Source: Amia ocellicauda
Lineage: Eukaryota > Chordata > Actinopteri > Amiiformes > Amiidae
Length of the DNA stretch: 64,000 nucleotides
NCBI RefSeq assembly: GCF_036373705.1
Contig: NC_089856.1
Coordinates: 857,501 to 921,500 of the forward strand
Direction: 5' to 3'
Shown: positions 1 to 9,600 of the stretch, one piece after another
Layout of the letters: each line of letters starts with the position of its first letter
How positions within the stretch are numbered: the stretch's first letter is position 1
Notes under the pieces: model-generated
What the model saw: only the letters and a program-made list of their open reading frames with translations
Told to the model about the DNA's origin: nothing
Database searches by the model: none
Program-made: the position numbers and the translations under genes

Positions 1-3000
1 AGGGGAGGGGGGGGGGCCGTGGGGGTAGCGGCCGTAATGGGGGGGGGGCGGCTGGTGGTAGTGGGGGGGCGGAGGGTTAGGAGGGTGGTGATGGTGGTGG
101 TGGTGGGGTTGGGGGGGCCCTTCTCTATGGTGATAGTACCCGCCCCCGCCCCCGCGCCGGTGCTGGTGCCGGTTCTGGTGGTACTGCCCGGGGCCACCCC
201 TGCCCCCCCGGTGGTTGGAAGACCCAAACCCGTCCCGGCTGCCCCCCCCCGCGCCCCGGCCCCTGTGTCCCCGCCGCCCCCCCCCTCCCGACCGGCTCCG
301 GCCATAAGAGGGTCCCTCTGTCTCGGCCCCGCCAACCCCACCGCCTCCGGAACCCTCGCTGCCGCCCCCCCCTTCGTCTGCATAGTCATAGGCCGGGCTG
401 TAGAGCTCCTTGTTACTGGGGGCTGAGTAGGACTCAAAAGACTCGAACCTGAAACAGCTGGTGGAGAGAGAGAGAGAGAGAGAGAGAACATAAGAACATA
501 AGACAGAGTCCAATGGAGAGGAGGCCATTCGCCCCATCGTGCTCGTTTGGTGTCCATTAATAACTGAGTGATCCAAGGATCCTATCCAGTCTGTTTTTGA
601 ATGTTCCCACATTGTCTCTTCAGCCACATCGCTGGGGAGTTTGTTCAGATTGTGACGCCTCTCTGTGTGAAGAAGTGTCTCCTGTTTTCTGTCTTGAATG
701 CCTTGAAGCCCAATTTCCATTTGTGTCCCCGGGTGCGTGTGTCCCTGCTGATCTGGAAAAGCTCCTCTGATTTGATGTGGTCGATGTCTTTCATGATTTT
801 GAAGACTTGGATCAAGTCCCCCCGTAGTCTCCTCTGTTCCAGGGTGAAAAGGTTCAGGTCCTCAGTCTCTCAGTAGGACATTCCCTTCAGACCTGGAATA
901 AGTCTGGTTGCTCTCCTCTGAACTGCCTCTAGAGCAGCGATATCTTTCTTGAAGTGTGGAGCCCAGAACTGTCCACAGTATCCAGATGAGCTCTAACTAG
1001 TGCATTGTACAGTCTGAACATCACTGCCCTTGTTCTCAATTCTACACTTTTGACAATATACACTAGCATTGTGTTTGTCTTTTTTATTGCTTCCCCACAT
1101 TGCTTGGATGGAGAAAGTGAGGAGTCCACGTAGACTCCTAGGTCTTTCTCATGCGTTACTTCATCCAGTTCTGTTCCTCCCACAGTGTAATTATAGTGGA
1201 CATTTTTGTTACCTGCATGTATTACCTTGCACTTGTCCACATTGAATTTCATCTGCCAGGTGTCGCCCACAACTGAATATTATCTAAGTCCCTCTGAATA
1301 GCCTGTGCTGCCGAGATTGTATCTGCTGAGCCGCCTATTTTAGTATCATCTGCACATTTGACAAGTTTGCTAACTATCCCAGAGTCCAGATCATTAATAT
1401 AGATTAGAAAAAGCAAAGGCCCTAGTACTGATCCCTGTGGAACTCCACTAACAACCTCTAATCGACACCCTCTGTTTCCTAGACATCAACCAGTTCATAA
1501 AATAATAATGTAATCTACTTACATTACCCTGAATGGCTACAGCTTCCAATCTGAGGATCAGTCTCAGAGAGAGAGAGTGTATTGTATCCCGTGTGTGTTA
1601 TTCCCGTCTCTGTATGTCCGTGCCTCTGACGGTCACTCACCTCTCCTGGCTGTCCGCCCCGCCCTTCTCCTTGGCCAGCAAGTGGAGCCGCTGGTTGATC
1701 TTGGCGATGATGGAGTCGGGGTTCTCGGTGTGCTTGGGGCCTCCCCCTGCGTGTGTGTGTCCGTGTGCGTCCGTGTGTTTGCCGTGACTCCCCCCTATCC
1801 CTCCGCCTCCCGCCCCGCTCGCCTCGGTAGCTGCCCGCCCCCCACCGCCCCCGCCCCCGCCCCCGCCCCCGCCCCTCGGGTGCTGCGTGGTTTTGGGGGC
1901 CTCCCAGCCGCTGCCGTACACGTAGGGGGGGTCGGCACCGCTGGAGGCGGGAGGAGCGGCGCTGCTGCTGGGGGGCTGCGTGTTGAAGTAGTCGTACCCC
2001 TCGTAACCTAGGCAACAACCAAGCAAGTAATCAATCTATTTATTAAGTAACCACTTGATGAGTACCACTGTCTGTGTCTTTCAAAGGGTCAGCAGCTCAC
2101 TGACTGACTGACACACTGACCAACACAATGACTGACTGACACAGGCTAACACACTGACTGACTGAGACAGACTAACACACTGACTGACCGACTGACACAC
2201 CGACTGACTGACTGACACACTGACTGATACACTGACTGACTGACAAACTGACTGACTGATACACTGACACACCAACTGACTGATTGACTGACATACCGAC
2301 TGACTGACAGACACTGACTGACTGACTGACACTGAATGTGAAAAAAAAATGTTTTTGACTTGCCTTGCCAACCACTGGTGTCTGTGTAAGAATCTGCAGA
2401 GGAGGAAAATGTTGGTCAGTAAAAGCAATGATAAAATAGTAATGTTAATAATAATCAAAATAACTATAATAACAATTACAATACTACTACCTTTACTACT
2501 AATAATAATAATGATGATAATTGCTAGTACAGACCAGAGGAGGCCGGCTCTGCCCTGGTCTCATTGTCCGCGGCAGTCCAGTTGCCACAGTCTGCACAAG
2601 ACACAGACACGCTGCATTAGAGGGGTTCGAGCACTAGAGACAGGAGCACCGAGACACACTGACCCGTCCCTACTGTGTGACTGACTGACTGACTGACACA
2701 CGGACCCGTCCCTACTGTGTGACTGACTGACTGACTGACACACTGACCCGTCCCTACTGTGTGACTGACTGACTGACTGACACACTGACCCGTCCCTACT
2801 GTGTGACTGACTGACTGACTGACACACTGACCCGTCCCTACTGTGTGACTGACTGACTGACTGACACACTGACCCGTCCCTACTGTGTGACTGACTGACT
2901 GACTGACACACGGACTGAAAGAGAGACAGCGGCAGGAGACACTTGTCCAGTATCCGCACTGTCCAGTAGGTGGCGGTATGGATTAACGAACCTAAAGTAT

Positions 3001-4067
3001 ACAGTCAGTACACAACATAAATAAACAGGTGTCTGCAGTCGCCATCGACTCTGATCACAGCATTCATATGACGCGTTTATTACTGTCAACACAATCCTCA
3101 TAAAGAATATGTCATTTGTGCATGTATTGCATGTGTATTAAAGTCAGTTCTGCAGTGCACTACATTTACACAAGTCTGCAGAACAAGAACTTTTAAGTTC
3201 ATGATGAGAATACATTTACCATCACATGTATATAAACACATTTTTAATTTTAATATTAATGCATGAATAATATTACATTTTCAAAGTACACACGTCATCT
3301 GACTTGTTATAGTAATGATAATATTGTGTCTGGAAAGTGAATCTGAGGCGGCCATTTTGCTTCAAAATGGACTGACGCGGGTGAGAAGTCCTGTCCCAGA
3401 CAGACTCACAGGTCCAATCGATACTCACGATCAGGCCGCGGGACTCAACCCGTCCATCCTCCGGGCGGTGACAGGTGAGTGACGCCGGGGCGACAGAGGC
3501 TGCTGGGATGCGGACACTATCATGTATGTTTGTTTTTTAGTTAAAGAAACATGAACGGGTTAAGATATCTGTCGGGTCAGATCAGCATGTCTACGATTAC
3601 AACAGCAGCACTGATACTATAATAATCAATCAGGACACCGCTGGCCCGCGGGCACTGGCGCTGTGACACGATGCTGTTTGGACAGTTTGCCCGGTGCGTC
3701 TGATGACAGGAGACCTGGCCGGGCTGCACACGTTATACCCCGGGTCCCCAACACACCCTCGCACAGTCCCACCCCAGCTAGCCTGTGCTGTGCGTTTGTC
3801 CGGCCGTGTCTGTGCGTGTTTGTGGGCACACTGGTGGGCACGGAGTCGCACACTGACGCACATGCATGATCCTGAGGGGTCTGACAGCTCCACACTGCCC
3901 GCACAGAGCACACGCGTGACGGCTGCGTGTCCCGCAAGTGCGTGGCGCCGCGGCTCGCCCCCCGGCAGCGCTCCCGCCCCGCAGCCTCACCGCGTCCGAA
4001 ACGGAGCAGCGAAGACAACGCAAATTTAATTTTTTCCCGACTAACCTCCATAGTCGCTGCTGTCCAT
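1..4067 (-). CDS. akap8: AKAP8/AKAP8L-family nuclear A-kinase anchor protein, 5' part (exons 1-4, truncated by window edge)
   Basis: I reconstruct four coding exons on the minus strand: 4067-4046, 2591-2535, 2007-1641 and 457 to beyond base 1. Phases agree throughout (1, 1, 2), giving about 301 residues before the window ends. The N-terminus reads MDSSDYGD, then CGNW, GYEGYDY, a Gly-rich run, and the family hallmark [14 protein letters not shown] followed by FRFESFESY. From memory of the families this matches AKAP8 (AKAP95: [25 protein letters not shown]) better than AKAP8L. Exon 4 continues as an RG/Y/H/P-rich segment ([12 protein letters not shown], a His6 run). The zinc fingers and RII-binding helix expected in this family would lie outside the window. 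The protein is known as a nuclear-matrix PKA anchor and splicing/chromatin regulator. Two donors are weak (exon 2 ends at gtctgt), so exon 2 is the least certain. AKAP8 versus AKAP8L cannot be settled here. Confidence 0.82.
458..1640. other. AKAP8-family intron 3, mostly CR1 LINE
   Basis: The intron lies between the 1641 donor (gtgagt on the minus strand) and the acceptor ending at 458. Nearly all of it is the CR1 fragment at about 487-1505. The rest is a GA-dinucleotide run at 462-487 beside the acceptor and short unique ends. Confidence 0.7.
487..1505 (-). mobile_element. CR1-type LINE, 3' fragment, copy 1
   Basis: Read on the minus strand it encodes the end of a non-LTR reverse transcriptase ([38 protein letters not shown]), then a decayed C-terminus. 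It finishes at its 3' tail with the tandem motif ATAAGAACATAAG near 487-500. This is the longest of five copies in the window. It is 5' truncated, as is usual for LINE insertions. Confidence 0.8.
2095..2340. repeat. Degenerate ACTG-based tandem repeat (AKAP8 intron)
   Basis: About 245 bases of ACTGACTGACAC-like units with variable phase. Minus-strand open frames here ([14 protein letters not shown]) are only the translation of the repeat. Confidence 0.85.
2655..2930. repeat. 42-bp minisatellite, about six units (AKAP8 intron 1)
   Basis: Each unit combines GACCCGTCCCTACTGTGT with four to five GACT steps. The core recurs at about 2661, 2703 and 2745 and onward, an exact 42-base period. Because 42 is a multiple of three, the minus strand stays open ([14 protein letters not shown] repeated), but there is no other sign of coding. 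Confidence 0.9.
2961..2979 (+). promoter_or_regulatory. CTCF-like motif in AKAP8 intron 1
   Basis: The sequence gtccagtaggtggcggtat closely fits the CTCF core CCASYAGRKGGCRS. It lies at the edge of the 42-bp minisatellite. This is a sequence match only; binding is not shown. Confidence 0.45.
3345..3474 (+). promoter_or_regulatory. Possible plus-strand promoter and noncoding first exon inside AKAP8 intron 1
   Basis: A YY1-type motif (gcggccattttgc, 3348-3360) is followed by a unique CpG-containing stretch. That stretch ends at a strong splice donor, acag|gtgagt, at 3474/3475. On the plus strand this could be an upstream 5' noncoding exon of WIZ or an antisense transcript. No coding frame is evident. 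Confidence 0.25.
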
Positions 4068-5100
4068 TCTGCCGTCTTCTCGCTGGGTACGTCCCACTCC
4101 GGCCCACACACCCCCCGCACATGTCCAAGGCGTGAACCGCCCCCTCACGCACCCATTGGGCAACCGGTGGGCCGCCGTGCTCGGATTGGTCCGCTTTCAC
4201 CGTCGATCAAATCCACGGCGTGCGAGTGCTGTGCTGTGATTGGGCGACAGCTGTTGTCAACGTGGTAAAGAACCGCCTCTCTGCAGAGGGGCCTCCCGAC
4301 TGGTCGACGGGCATGTCAATCACATTAGTCTGTTTATGTTTGCGTGTGGACACACCTGAGCCGCAGTTATGATTGGCTTATAGACCTGCCTGTCATTTGG
4401 TCAACGCTGCCCGAGAACGAAGGCAAACGCTCGCCCCCTGATTGGACAGGCAATGCTGGCTATCTGCCAATCAGAGGTCTCGCCTGCCAGCAGCTCGTTC
4501 GCTATTGGTTGCGTCTCTCTGTTATCGTTCTGTTTGAGGAAGTCGGAAGGTAAACACGTCTTCACGCAGGGGATTCATTAAAGAGACACACACACACCTG
4601 CGCGCTTGTCCCGCATCGGCCTGGTCAGCACTGACCGCTGGGCTCTCAGTCAGCAAACCCGGGGCCCCAGACTGCCATCATCGGATGTGTTGTGAATTAA
4701 GAGCGTTCCTGTTATTAAACTGAGCAGGAGATGGAGACAGAGATTACATACATACATACATAAATCATGCGTACATACATACACATAAATATATATACAC
4801 ACACATTTATATATAAGCATACATACTTACCTACATACATGCATTCATATAAAAAACTTACGTGCATACATTATTCTTCTTATTATTTATTTCTTAGCAG
4901 ACGTCCTTATCCAGCGCGACTTAAGCGCAATACAAAGTGCAAAACTACAGTGCAGTACAAGGCATAACATATTAGATACATGCATGCATACATACATACA
5001 AAGACACATGCATACACATCAACATACATACATGAATTAAAAGAATTCAAGCATAAAACTTTATTAGGTTTTTTTCTGGGTACACCCAACATGGCGGATC
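4068..5100. promoter_or_regulatory. AKAP8-WIZ head-to-head promoter region with CCAAT-box cluster
   Basis: Upstream of the AKAP8 start there are seven CCAAT boxes in about 350 bases: ATTGG at 4155, 4185, 4239, 4372, 4441 and 4504, and CCAATCAG at 4467. Such clusters are NF-Y targets in TATA-less promoters. The stretch is CpG-containing at both ends. From about 4745 the interval turns into CATA microsatellite and a SINE fragment. Confidence 0.6.
4745..5035. repeat. CATA microsatellite flanking a SINE-like fragment (about 4880-4970)
   Basis: Tetranucleotide CATA runs lie on both sides of a dispersed-repeat piece containing gcagacgtccttatccag, a motif common in fish SINE/LINE tails. Nothing coding is seen. 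Confidence 0.6.
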
Positions 5101-5278
5101 TCAGGCGCCGTGCTCTCCCTCTCTCCCCCTCCCCGACTCTGCGACGTCCAGCGAGGGGAAAACAGCATCATGGAGGCGCGCCGCTCCGTTCAGCGAACAG
5201 CCGAGGGGAGACGATCGCGGCCGGCAGTGACAGCTAAATACCAGCGACACACACACACTCACACACAGCGCCTGACTG

Positions 5279-5333
<55 letters not shown>

Positions 5334-5410
5334 GGATAGAGGCATGAGGCTCGGGGCTGTTTAAACGGCTCAGGACAGGACGTAACTCTCGAACCCGGGC
5401 CTATCCTCCC
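5090..5410 (+). promoter_or_regulatory. WIZ upstream promoter and likely 5' noncoding exon 1
   Basis: A YY1-type promoter motif (caacatggcggatc, about 5088-5101) starts a CpG-rich stretch. It ends with a perfect donor, ctccc|gtgagt, at 5410/5411. There is no long coding frame across it, and the next plausible exon (6619-6801) carries the first ATG of WIZ. A CT/CA run at 5284-5333 sits inside. The transcription start is inferred from motif and donor, not observed. Confidence 0.45.
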
Positions 5411-6618
5411 GTGAGTACCGCTGGCAACCCGTCCGGGAAAAAGGGGCGTTTTTTGCGATTTTGTCTTCCTTGCAAAAGCTTGTTTACACCAATGCGAGAT
5501 CTACTGAAACAAGAACAAGCCCGACTGTTGCATACCATCGCATACTGCAGTTCAGTGCATTATCAGCGTAGACAGGACTGTGGCTGCGGGTTACCTGGCA
5601 TCGGTTATGGTTTTGATGATGATGATGGTGACTGTGATTATAATGATCAGTGTTGTGGTTGTCATTGTGGTCTCGCTTTTCCAGTACATTCGTGGCTGTG
5701 CTGTGCTGCTGCAATGGAGACAAAAGCACAGCCTGTCTCTGCATACTTATAGTGAGTGGTATTCCCAGGAAAGTGCATGAACTCACACTCACACCAGCGC
5801 ACAGACTGGCACAGGACATCCCGACCCACTACAGCCCAGCGGGCAGCGCTGGCATGGCGAGGAGGCGGTGCACAGTGCCGCTGCTTCGTGCTTGGCATGT
5901 CCCGACCCATGCTTATGATCTGTACATCTGTGGCATTATTGATATTAGTAGTGTTGTTAGTAGTAGTTGTAGTTGCACTATTGTGGTTGTCATTATTGGT
6001 GACATTAAAATGATTGCTGTTGTCGCCCGCTGTTCAACTTTTGTCGGTTTAGCGGTGTTGGTATGCATATTAGGCGAACATATTACGTGTCCTTCTTTAC
6101 GTGTGTGTGTGTGTGTGTACACGTATTGGCGCATGCGGATATGTTTGTCTGTTAGGTTTCTGAAAGTTACCTTCCCCGTTCGTCTTAGACCCAAATTATT
6201 AATAATAACTAAATACATTAGCAAAAAGATATCCAGAAGCAATTTTAATGTGCGCACACATTCATCTAAGCACCTGCGATTCCTCACAGTTATGACAAAC
6301 CCAGGAAGACGTCTGTAGTCCTAGGACCCTGGCAGTGAGTCAGCTGAACAGTATATAGCGCCTTTCACGCCGAGGTGTCCTGTAGAACAGCAGGAGATTA
6401 CATTAGACCTGCACGGGGTATTGCACAAAATCATATAATAATAGTAATTATGGCATTGTAATGAAAAATGTTTTGATACTGAAGATGTACTCGATTTTCA
6501 GCCTGCCTGATAGTGTGTCTCTGTTTCGTTGTCCCTCTCCTTGTGTGTCTCTCTGTCCCCCTGTTTCTGTGTGTCCCCCTGTGTCCCTGGTTCCCTCTCC
6601 CTGTGTGCGCTTGTGCAG
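5411..6618. other. WIZ intron 1; no gene seen
   Basis: Unique, fairly AT-rich sequence with short GAT, GTT and GT repeats and a SINE-like scrap (agtatatagcgcctttcac, about 6350). The plus-strand 222-residue frame at 5650-6318 has low-complexity composition and no recognisable domain. Confidence 0.5.
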
Positions 6619-6690
6619 TGGCTGGTTGACAGTACGCTATGTAGGCAGTGTGGGAGCAGAGGGCAGGAGGTCAGTGGCGACTGCGACCCC

Positions 6691-9600
6691 ATGGAACAGC
6701 GAGACCCCCCCCGCATAGCCTCCGCCCCCTGCGCAGACGCCCCCAGCGCACCAGCACAGGGCTCCGGAGCACCCCCTGCCGCCCGGCACCGCACATTACA
6801 GGTATGGGACAGAAGAACAGCAACACAGAACAGTACAGCACAATATAAGAACATAAGAAAGTGTGCCATTTGCCCCATCGTGCTCGTTTGGTGTCCATTA
6901 ATAACTCAGTGATCAAGGATCCTATCCAGTCTGTTTTTGAATGTTCCCAAATTGTCTCTTCAGCCACATCGCTGGGGAGTTTGTTCAGATTGTGACGCCT
7001 CTCTGTGTGAAGAAGTGTCTCCTGTTTTCTGTCTTGAATGCCTTGAAGCCCAATTTCCATTTGTGTCCCCGGGTGCGTGTGTCCCTGCTGATCTGGAAAA
7101 GCTCCTCTGGTTTGATGTGGTCGATGCCCTTCATGATTTTGAAGACTTGAATCAAGTCCCCACGTAGTCTCCTCTGTTCCAGGGTGAAAAGGTTCAGGTC
7201 CTCAGTCTCTCAGTAGGACTTTCCCTTCAGACCTGGAATAAGTCTGGTTGCTCTCCTCTGAACTGCCTCTAGAGAAGAGCTTCAATAGAAATACAAGAGT
7301 ACAGTACAGTTGAATACAGTAATACACAATAAAGTACAATGCAGTACAGTAATATACAGTACTGTAATATTCAGTATGGTACAATACTGGATAAGGGCAT
7401 CTCATAATAAACAAATCATAATTTGCAGTAATATGCAGTATAATGCCTGGTCTCCCCTTCAGAGCTCCAGCTGTCCAGATGATCCAGACAGTTCTGCCGA
7501 GGACTCGAACCCAGAGCCGAGGGGGGGCCACACGCGGAGGGGGGTTAGTGGTCTGGGGGGGGCGGGTCCAAGGAAACCGCGACCCTCCGCCTTCCCCTCC
7601 TCGCAGGCCTGGGACTCGGACTCGGAGAAGGAGACACTGGACGGTATTGATCATCAACCTGCTTGATTGGTTAATTGATTATAAGTGTGTGTGAGCTCTG
7701 TGCAGGTGGGGGGGCTGCGCGTGGCTGCGCTGCTGTTGACTGTGTCGTCTCTCCGGCAGAGGAGGAGCTGCAGCACTTTTCGAACCCCCACGGCCTGGCG
7801 GCACACAGCCCTGGGCCTCCACTGAGGCCCCCCGGCTCGGGCCCCAGGGCAGACAGGTGAGTGCAAGCAGGTGAGGGCGAGTGCAGGCACGAGTGTGTAT
7901 GGGAGATACTGGTGTACAGGTAAGAGTTCGCAGGTGATAAAAGCGTGTCCTGGTGAGAATATATAATTAATATAATTTTAGAGTCTGTACAGGCGAGAAT
8001 CTACACAGGTGAGCGGGTGCAGATGACAGTTAGAGTGAGATGAGTGTGTTAGTGTCCTGACAGGAGAGTGTGTCTAGGTGAGAGAGCAGATGAGACTCTG
8101 TTTTCCTCTCTGACCCTCTCCCTCTCTTCCTCTCTCCCTCCCTCCCTTTCCTCCGTTGCTCTCCCTCCCTCCCTCCCCAGGCCTGACAGTGAGGGTGACC
8201 AAGCACCTGACAGACTAGAGCACTTAGCCCCCGCAGACCCGGCCATCCTTGGGGGAGGAGGAGGTAGAGGAGGGGCAGAACTCAGACCCCAGCGCGGGGG
8301 CGGGGTGGCTCCTCGGGCCGGCACACGCACAGAGGAGCCAAAGACACCGAGATCAACAGGGAGCCCTGACTGTGATTAATTAATTAACTTATTTCTTACC
8401 TCTTTTTCTATGTTTTTCTGCTACTGAGATGATTTATTCTCCCCACCTTTCCCCCTCCCCTCCCCGGTGAGCAGCCAGCGAGGAGAGCACAGATCCGGAC
8501 CGTGGCCGACAGATGGGGGTCCTGGGAGCAATGAAACCAAAGCAGGAGGGCGCGGCGGGGGACGGGGATGAGGGGGAGGACGTGTACCGCTTCCCAGCCG
8601 ACTCGGAGCCGGAGAGCCCTCCGGTGGCGCCCTGGGCACACTGCACCTTCACTGAGCGCAGACGCAGGAAGAGAGCCTTGCTCAAGCCCTTCTCTGGACT
8701 CGGCTCCCGGAACGCCCCCCCTGGGCAACCGACGCCGCCCGTCCGCAACCGGGAACCCCCCTGGAGCCGCGGCCCAGTGGCGCGGTCCAGTTCTGCTCCC
8801 CTGTCTGGCCCCAGGCCCAGACCGGGCAGGACAGCAGCCTTGCAGAGAGAGAGAGAGGGGGTGGGGAGGTGCAGGGAGAGGAGGAGAGGCAGAGGGTCGG
8901 CGATGGGGGGGGAGAGAGAGGCTGAGGAGGAGGAGGTGGAGCAGGAAGAAGAGGGTGAAGAGGAGGAGGAGGAAGGAGATGCGAGCCAGGCAGCGCTGGG
9001 CTGCGAGGAGCCAGCTGTGTTCACCTGTGTGGAGTGCAGCATCTACTTCAAGAAACAGGTGCACCTGCAGGAGCACATGCTGCAGCACTGCCAGTGGGGG
9101 GGCCGCGGCGGCGGGGGGGGCGCAGCAGCGGGGGCACGGGAAGGCGGGGCGGGGGGGGCGGGGCAGAAGTTCGTGTGCAAGGAGTGTGGGTGGGAGCTCG
9201 AGGGCCGGGCCAGCCTAGGCCAGCACCGCCGCCAGCACCAGGAGTCCCGAGAGAAGATCCTGGAGGAGATACGCAAACTGAACCAGGACGGGGGGGCAGG
9301 ACGGGGCGGTGCAGAGGGGGGGGGCGGCACCTCCTCCCCCGCCGCCCCCTCCGCGGCCTCCCCCCCCCGGCTGCGCTGCCCCAAGTGTGACTTCGGCACG
9401 GACTCGTCGGGCGTGTACGTGGAGCACGCCAAGATGCACATCAAGGAGCGCAACAGCCGGCGCCCGCGCGGAGGGGGGGGGCCCCACCAGCACCGCCATG
9501 GCCCCTCCAGCCTCTACCGGCTGCCCCTCCCCCTGCCGCTCCCGGGGCCCCACAGGTGCCAACTCTGCGGCTTCAGCAGCGCCAGTCAGAGCGGCCTATC

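Noticed and set aside
19..426. Plus-strand Pro/Ala-rich 135-residue frame
   Set aside because: It is the antisense of the AKAP8-family exon 4, whose minus-strand frame has the family motifs.
929..1270. Independent gene on minus strand (113 aa)
   Set aside because: It is the reverse-transcriptase C-terminus of a CR1 LINE repeated elsewhere in the window.
2561..2959. Minus-strand 14-residue repeat protein ([14 protein letters not shown])
   Set aside because: It is the 42-bp minisatellite, whose period divisible by three keeps one frame open, inside the AKAP8 intron.
5650..6318. 222-residue plus-strand frame in WIZ intron 1
   Set aside because: Low-complexity Val/Ile/Cys-rich composition from GTT/GT repeats, no domain, no splice support.
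8408..9088. Minus-strand 226-residue frame
   Set aside because: Antisense shadow of the GC-rich WIZ exon 5.
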